Origin: Apostichopus californicus
Taxonomy: Eukaryota; Echinodermata; Holothuroidea; Aspidochirotida; Stichopodidae
Assembly (NCBI GenBank): GCA_020650975.1
Contig: JAIPMN010005477.1
Span: forward strand, 8,209-30,368
DNA: 22,160 nucleotides
Direction: 5' to 3'
A program made the position numbers and the translations under genes. The notes below the pieces were generated by a model that was not told where the DNA came from, made no database searches, and was given only the letters and a program-made list of their open reading frames with translations. This document shows, piece by piece, positions 18,312-22,160 of this stretch (position 1 is its first letter; each line of letters opens with the position of its first letter).

Positions 18312-21300
18312 GTACTAGTACAGTTTTTATGGGAAGTGATATAATAAAAGGCCATTGCGTAATGCAAGGATAATAGATTCGGTTGAGCCTTCCAATTTTT
18401 CATCTATTCTAGGCTTGTTTTCGCACAAGTTAGGCCGTACATTTTACACATGTACCTAATTCGCTAATGTAAACAGCAAACTCAAAAGGTAGTGGCTATT
18501 GACCCGGCCGCCGGGCCTCTAAGCCCCGATCGCTATTCACCCGGCTGTAGATGGTACCATGGAAGTTGTGCACAGTCCTGGATCTCATATAAATTTACTG
18601 TGTAGGCCTACGTACGTACGTCAGGCAGGGCAAGCGCATGTGTTCAGTAGGCCGGGCTATTAAAGTCTGCAATTGCCTGCGCTGCGGATCATCAGCGGCG
18701 ATCGACCCCCACACAAACAAACGCAATCGCTATTCTCCCGCGCCATTCATTTCGGCAGCCGGGTCGATAAGCCACACTGTTCGCTATTCACCCGGCGGCC
18801 GGGCCGATAAGCTCCACTTGCTATTCACCCGGCGGCCGGGTCAATAGGCCCCACCAACTCAAAACTCCGTTCAAACTCAACAGCAGCATCCTACACAGTG
18901 TAGGATGCGAAACTAAGTAAGATAAACGACATGAAGAAAGAAGCACAAATTTGGAGCAACGGCTGAATACTCCGTAACTCACACACAGAATAGTTAACAT
19001 TGTGGAAAAATTAGCGGGACTCGAAATTTCGATGAAGGTGGTCCTCACAATTCGCAAATAGTGTCACTGACAGTTTGGATGTCAAATAGATACACAATTA
19101 TGGATAGGCCTACCTATTAATCAATATCAAAGTTTGTATTACTTCTGTGTAAATCCCCTTTTGATATCGATAAATTCGATAAAATAGTAGAGAATGCTGA
19201 GTTAATAGTTGAAACTAGTTGGAAGTTTTGTAGAGTTGAATTTGGAGATGGGAAGTTGGAATAAAAAGTCAAGATTACTGTTGAAAGAAAATATGCAGCC
19301 TGTATATGGGATATAAATCATCTAATACAGAGAAACATTGCTGTTCGATATTATGAGAAAGAATGTCAGTGACTAAATCACTGTATGAACATTGTGTCTG
19401 TTAATTAGGGGTCGTGCATTTGTTGGGAGAGAGAGACAGGTGGGGGGGGGGGGGTACAGTAGTTCCAAAACAAAGAAAAGTTAGCTTTCAGGTGGTTGGG
19501 TACAAATTCAATTTGTTACCTTGTGGGATTAAGATTTAAAATCCAGAACGGTTTGATTTGCAAAACTCACCCCATCCTCGACCTTTGTTGTTATCTTGGG
19601 GTAAAATAGGATAAATATATTTACCCAACTGATTTTTTTATGCAGAAGAATCGCATGATTGGTATCTGGGTATAGGTGTGTCAGGGTGAGGTTATACACA
19701 CTATAATTACATAGGAAGAGAATTGAAAACAAGAGAAAACAAAATTTAAAGAAAAACTTTAAAAGCCATTCCAAGAAAATTACTCTCATGCTATCAGTAT
19801 TTTGCTTGAAATTCTCTTGTCAATTTCAGATAGGAACCCGTCTCCACCGTCCGAAGAGTTTGCCAATGGAAATGGAGAGTTATTAAGAGGTGACAGTATC
19901 GGGGACACGGTATTCAGTAAACATTGGGTCTTCACTTCCCTTATGAAGCTGCTAAAGGTAAGACCAAGTGTTCCTAATCAATTATACTAGTGTAACAGCA
20001 GTGTGTGAACAATAAATAAGGACCTGGAAGGAGTTGAATTAAATGGTATATTAGATCTTCAACTGGCTAGATATCTACAGAGTACAGTGAGTGTGTCAGG
20101 AGAAAGTAAGCTTGAGAGAACCGTGCTTAGCACGGCTCCTACAGGTAACAGACTGCAAATTTTTTTGAAATAATCCTGTTTAGACCTAACCCTGTACGAA
20201 AAGGTTTTCTGGATTTCCTGGAGCCAGATACCAAATCCGGTTCTATTGTCGTGGAGTATTAATTCTCATGTACTTTTCCTAAAAGGTGCATTGTTTTATG
20301 AAAGCTTGAACTGTAACTTTGAGACTGCTTCATTAACTTTCAAAGCTGTTTCTTTTTGTAATTTCAAAAGTGTTTCCTTCTTTATAATTTCAAAGGCTGT
20401 TGAGAAAGAAGATGAAGGTAAAACTGATGGAGAAAAAGAGGCTGCAAATCTCAGTGGAATTGAAATTGATAGTGACCTGGAGAATGACCTCTGTAAGCTG
20501 TGGGATATGACTGCAAATGAGGTAGAAGATAAATTTATATTATTTGTTATAATTATTATAATTATTATAATGATTATAATTATTATAATAATTATTATTA
20601 TAATTATTATAATGTGTAAAAGTAAGTTGGCCTGACGTTTCGATCCTAGCAGGATCTTCTTCAGAGGCTTATAATTATTATTAATAATTAATATTATTAT
20701 ATAATAATAATAATTATTATTTTATTATAATTATTATTATTATTATTACTATTATTATTATTATTACTATTATTATTATAACTTTTTAAGGACTGTTTAG
20801 AACTCAGTTAGCAGATAACAATAACCCTGTGGTCACTGGCCAGAATATTGCTCTAGTCTCTATTTGTGTACAATTAATTCCGCAGTGTTTGTTAATTGTT
20901 TATTATTCTTATTTTCATCAGGATGTGTCACTCTTTCTGGAAGAATGGAAGTCACCAGATATTCTACTTTCTGTGATTGCAAAAACTAATGCACCAAGAG
21001 TCACTGTAAGTTTAATAGTCTGAGGAATGATTAGCAATAACTAATGCACCAAGAGTCACTGTAAGTTTAATAGTCTGAGGAATGAGTAGCAATAACTAAT
21101 GCACCAAGAGTCAAAGTAAGTTTAATGGTCTGAGGAATGAGTAACAAAGTTACTGCTAGGTGACTCAATACATGTGTAAAACTGCACTAGCTTTACAAAG
21201 ATGCATTAAACACAACCTTGTTTTTATTCCTTTTAATTATGAATTCCTTTGATTAAGTATCTAACTCAGATCTCAACTTTTTTTTGCTTCTTTCACCAGG

Positions 21301-21555
21301 AAATATGTATGGGTATATTAGGTAACATGGTTTGCACAGGATCAATCAGCAAATCCTTGTCAGAGAAGGACGACCTTGTAACTCTGACCCTCTCCATGCT
21401 GAGTGGAAGGGATCCTCCCACGTTGGTGGAGACGTGTCGTTTCTTGAACACCGCCCTCTCTCACCCAGGGAGCGCTAATCGGTGGCTCACCTTCATCAAA
21501 GAGGATGAAGAGGTCTTCCAAAACCTGGCTTTTATTCTGCAAAGCTCCACAAATA
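18284..21555 (+). CDS. SAAL1: SAAL1 homologue, 5' part (gene continues past the right edge)
   Basis: SAAL1 (serum amyloid A-like 1, also SPACIA1) is an armadillo-like protein linked in mammals to synoviocyte proliferation; its molecular role is poorly defined. Exons are 18284-18311, 19830-19957, 20396-20521, 20922-21005 and 21300-21555. All phases agree, giving 207 codons plus one base; the human protein is about 474 residues, so less than half is here. Collinear family matches are DRNPSPP, GDSIGDTVFSKHW, LENDLCKLWDMTANE, DVSLFLEEWKSPDI, EICMGILGNMVC, DPPTLVETCRFL and the SSTN motif at the end. It is divergent from CSTPP1. Confidence 0.9.
18494..18855 (+). repeat. GC-rich 37-bp repeat family in SAAL1 intron 1
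   Basis: GCTATTSACCCGGC-type units begin at 18494, 18532, 18783 and 18820, with a degenerate copy at 18729. The core CCCGGCGGCCGGG is nearly self-complementary and CpG-rich, unlike the AT-rich surroundings. A unique stretch (about 18550-18725) containing TACGTACGTACG interrupts it. It starts about 180 bp after SAAL1 exon 1, so a downstream promoter or CpG-island role is possible but unproven. Confidence 0.8.
18856..19829. other. Rest of SAAL1 intron 1
   Basis: AT-rich, with a G-run at about 19441-19454. No exon or known repeat is recognised. Confidence 0.6.
19830..19957 (+). CDS. SAAL1: SAAL1 exon 2
   Basis: The acceptor is CAATTTCAG and the donor GTAAGA. It encodes RNPSPPSEEFANGNGELLRG and DSIGDTVFSKHWVFTSLMKL. 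This N-terminal block is characteristic of SAAL1. Confidence 0.9.
19958..20395. other. SAAL1 intron 2
   Basis: Nothing beyond short echoes of TTTCAAAG just before exon 3, three of which could serve as alternative acceptors. Confidence 0.5.
20396..20521 (+). CDS. SAAL1: SAAL1 exon 3
   Basis: The acceptor is ATTTCAAAG and the donor GTAGAAG. It encodes an acidic Lys/Glu-rich segment and then GIEIDSDLENDLCKLWDMTA and NE. The ending aligns with the family ENEICRVWDM motif. Other AG sites a little upstream could lengthen the exon, but the phase fits this one. Confidence 0.83.
20548..20782. repeat. TTA/TAA microsatellites
   Basis: Long TAATTATTA-type runs at about 20548-20612 and 20669-20782 surround the second hammerhead-like motif. 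They occupy most of SAAL1 intron 3. Confidence 0.9.
20630..20668 (-). ncRNA. Hammerhead-like motif between TTA/TAA microsatellites
   Basis: On the minus strand a CTGAAGA core (fits CUGANGA) is followed by one extra A, stem II GATCC/GGATC with a 5-nt loop, then GAAA, CGTC and a 4-bp stem I (GCCT with AGGC). Stem III would be only two pairs with no loop, so activity would need a dimer. The extra A before stem II is non-standard. Penelope-like retroelements are known to carry hammerheads of this short-stem-III style. It is antisense to SAAL1, in its third intron. Confidence 0.45.
20922..21005 (+). CDS. SAAL1: SAAL1 exon 4
   Basis: The acceptor is TTTCATCAG and the donor GTAAGT. It encodes DVSLFLEEWKSPDILLSVIA and KTNAPRVT (28 codons). 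The last 22 bp and the donor are copied twice more just downstream in a 55-bp tandem repeat. Confidence 0.9.
20984..21148 (+). repeat. 55-bp tandem triplication copying a SAAL1 splice donor
   Basis: Copies start at about 20984, 21039 and 21094. Each contains the last bases of SAAL1 exon 4 (ACTAATGCACCAAGAGTCA), a GTAAGT donor (21006, 21061, 21116) and 27 bp of intron. Copy 3 has diverged to CAAAGTAAG before the donor. Using the second donor would insert a TGA in frame and shift phase, because 55 is not a multiple of three. Confidence 0.95.
21300..21555 (+). CDS. SAAL1: SAAL1 exon 5
   Basis: The acceptor is TTTCACCAG and the donor GTAAGT. It encodes EICMGILGNMVCTGSISKSL, DPPTLVETCRFLNTALSH and EEVFQNLAFILQSSTN. 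It leaves in phase 1. The next exon is not in the window. Confidence 0.92.
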
Positions 21556-21615
21556 GTAAGTATTTTCAAAAGCAAAAACATAAGCCGAAACATTAAGCTT
21601 ACTACTGACTACTGA

Positions 21616-21985
21616 CTACTTCGTAATATTCTCAACATTAGATGGACCAATAACAATTGGTTATCAAACGATAAGCTGTACAATGAAACCAACCAAACAC
21701 TTTGGTCATCCATAGTCGCACATAGAAGATTGAGATTTTTCGGTCATGTAGTAAGACTGCAGGAGGACGCTCCAGCAAAGGTTGCTTTAAGAGAAGCATT
21801 GAGACATACTGCTAAACCAGTAGGAAGGCCTGTGACTACCTTGCTTGGAAAAATAAAGTCGCAATTTAAGGACGTTAACATTAACAATTTCGAGGAAGCA
21901 ATAAACCTTGCACAAGATCGTGATACTTGGCGGAGGTTAATCACTGAGCATATCGGATAGACGAGACTCAACTTACTACTACTAC
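21616..21985 (+). mobile_element. LINE (non-LTR retrotransposon) 3' fragment
   Basis: The open frame 21616-21960 encodes the end of a reverse transcriptase ORF2: ILNIRWTNNNWLSNDKL, HRRLRFFGHVVRLQEDAPAK, then KPVGRPVTTLL and RDTWRRLITEHIG. The RRLRFFGHV...RPVTT pattern is typical of the C-terminal tail of invertebrate LINE polyproteins. A TGA lies just upstream of 21616, so the copy is 5'-truncated, as is usual. It ends in a short (TAC)n run at about 21972-21985. It lies in SAAL1 intron 5 in the sense direction and looks recent, with no internal stop. Confidence 0.8.
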
Positions 21986-22144
21986 TAAGAGGGTTTCTTC
22001 TCACCTTATCCCCTCATACCCACACCCAACCGCAAATCAACTTCATCACCAATCAAAATAATGGAATCCATAAAGAGAAACAGATGAAGGTATAATCATA
22101 AAAGAGTGACTAGCCTGGAGGTGAAGGGAGGAGGGAGATAATGC

Positions 22145-22160
22145 GGGGGGGGGGGGGGGG
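22145..22160. repeat. G homopolymer at the right edge
   Basis: The last 16 bases are all G, probably an assembly break; SAAL1 should continue beyond it. Confidence 0.9.

Noticed and set aside
1-22160. CRISPR array, prokaryotic operon or defence system
   Set aside because: The tandem repeats lack regular unique spacers, and the genes are spliced eukaryotic ones.

Overview
The window looks like a contig from an AT-rich marine invertebrate deuterostome. Short coding exons (61 to 256 bp) sit in introns full of repeats, and the coding content is animal-specific (CSTPP1 and SAAL1 homologues). The many TAGGCCTA-type words and AGGTCA-rich repeats make an echinoderm my best guess, but that rests on word usage, not on a phylogenetic marker. 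The sequence begins in a C-run and ends in a G-run, so it may be a whole contig that stops at homopolymers.

Three multi-exon genes were assembled by hand from splice signals and exon phase. (1) Minus strand, 7728 down to 128: a TBC-domain Rab GTPase-activating protein with ten exons. Every junction is in phase and the CDS is exactly 440 codons including the stop. (2) Minus strand, 16073 down to 9329: a homologue of CSTPP1 (C11orf49), the centriolar-satellite regulator of the tubulin polyglutamylase complex. Six exons are firm, and a candidate seventh ends inside a 42-bp minisatellite, giving a 320-residue model. (3) Plus strand, from 18284: the N-terminal part of SAAL1, five exons and about 207 residues; the gene runs off the right edge. 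CSTPP1 and SAAL1 are divergently arranged across about 2.2 kb. The TBC gene lies downstream of CSTPP1 on the same strand. I see no functional link between the three genes, and this is not an operon-like system.

The non-coding part is rich in mobile and tandem DNA. It includes an apparently intact hammerhead ribozyme in a TBC intron (sense to that gene), next to an inverted tRNA-headed SINE that shares its tail. A second hammerhead-like motif lies between TTA/TAA microsatellites in SAAL1 intron 3. Two non-autonomous DNA transposons have visible target-site duplications: a hAT-type one with 8 bp and one with 9 bp. There is also a LINE reverse-transcriptase 3' fragment, a 40-bp perfect palindrome, a 55-bp triplication that copies the SAAL1 exon 4 splice donor, and several minisatellites.

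Nothing here amounts to a new multi-gene system. The items most worth following are the intronic hammerhead and its SINE partner, the triplicated splice donor, and the minisatellite that appears to supply a stop codon.
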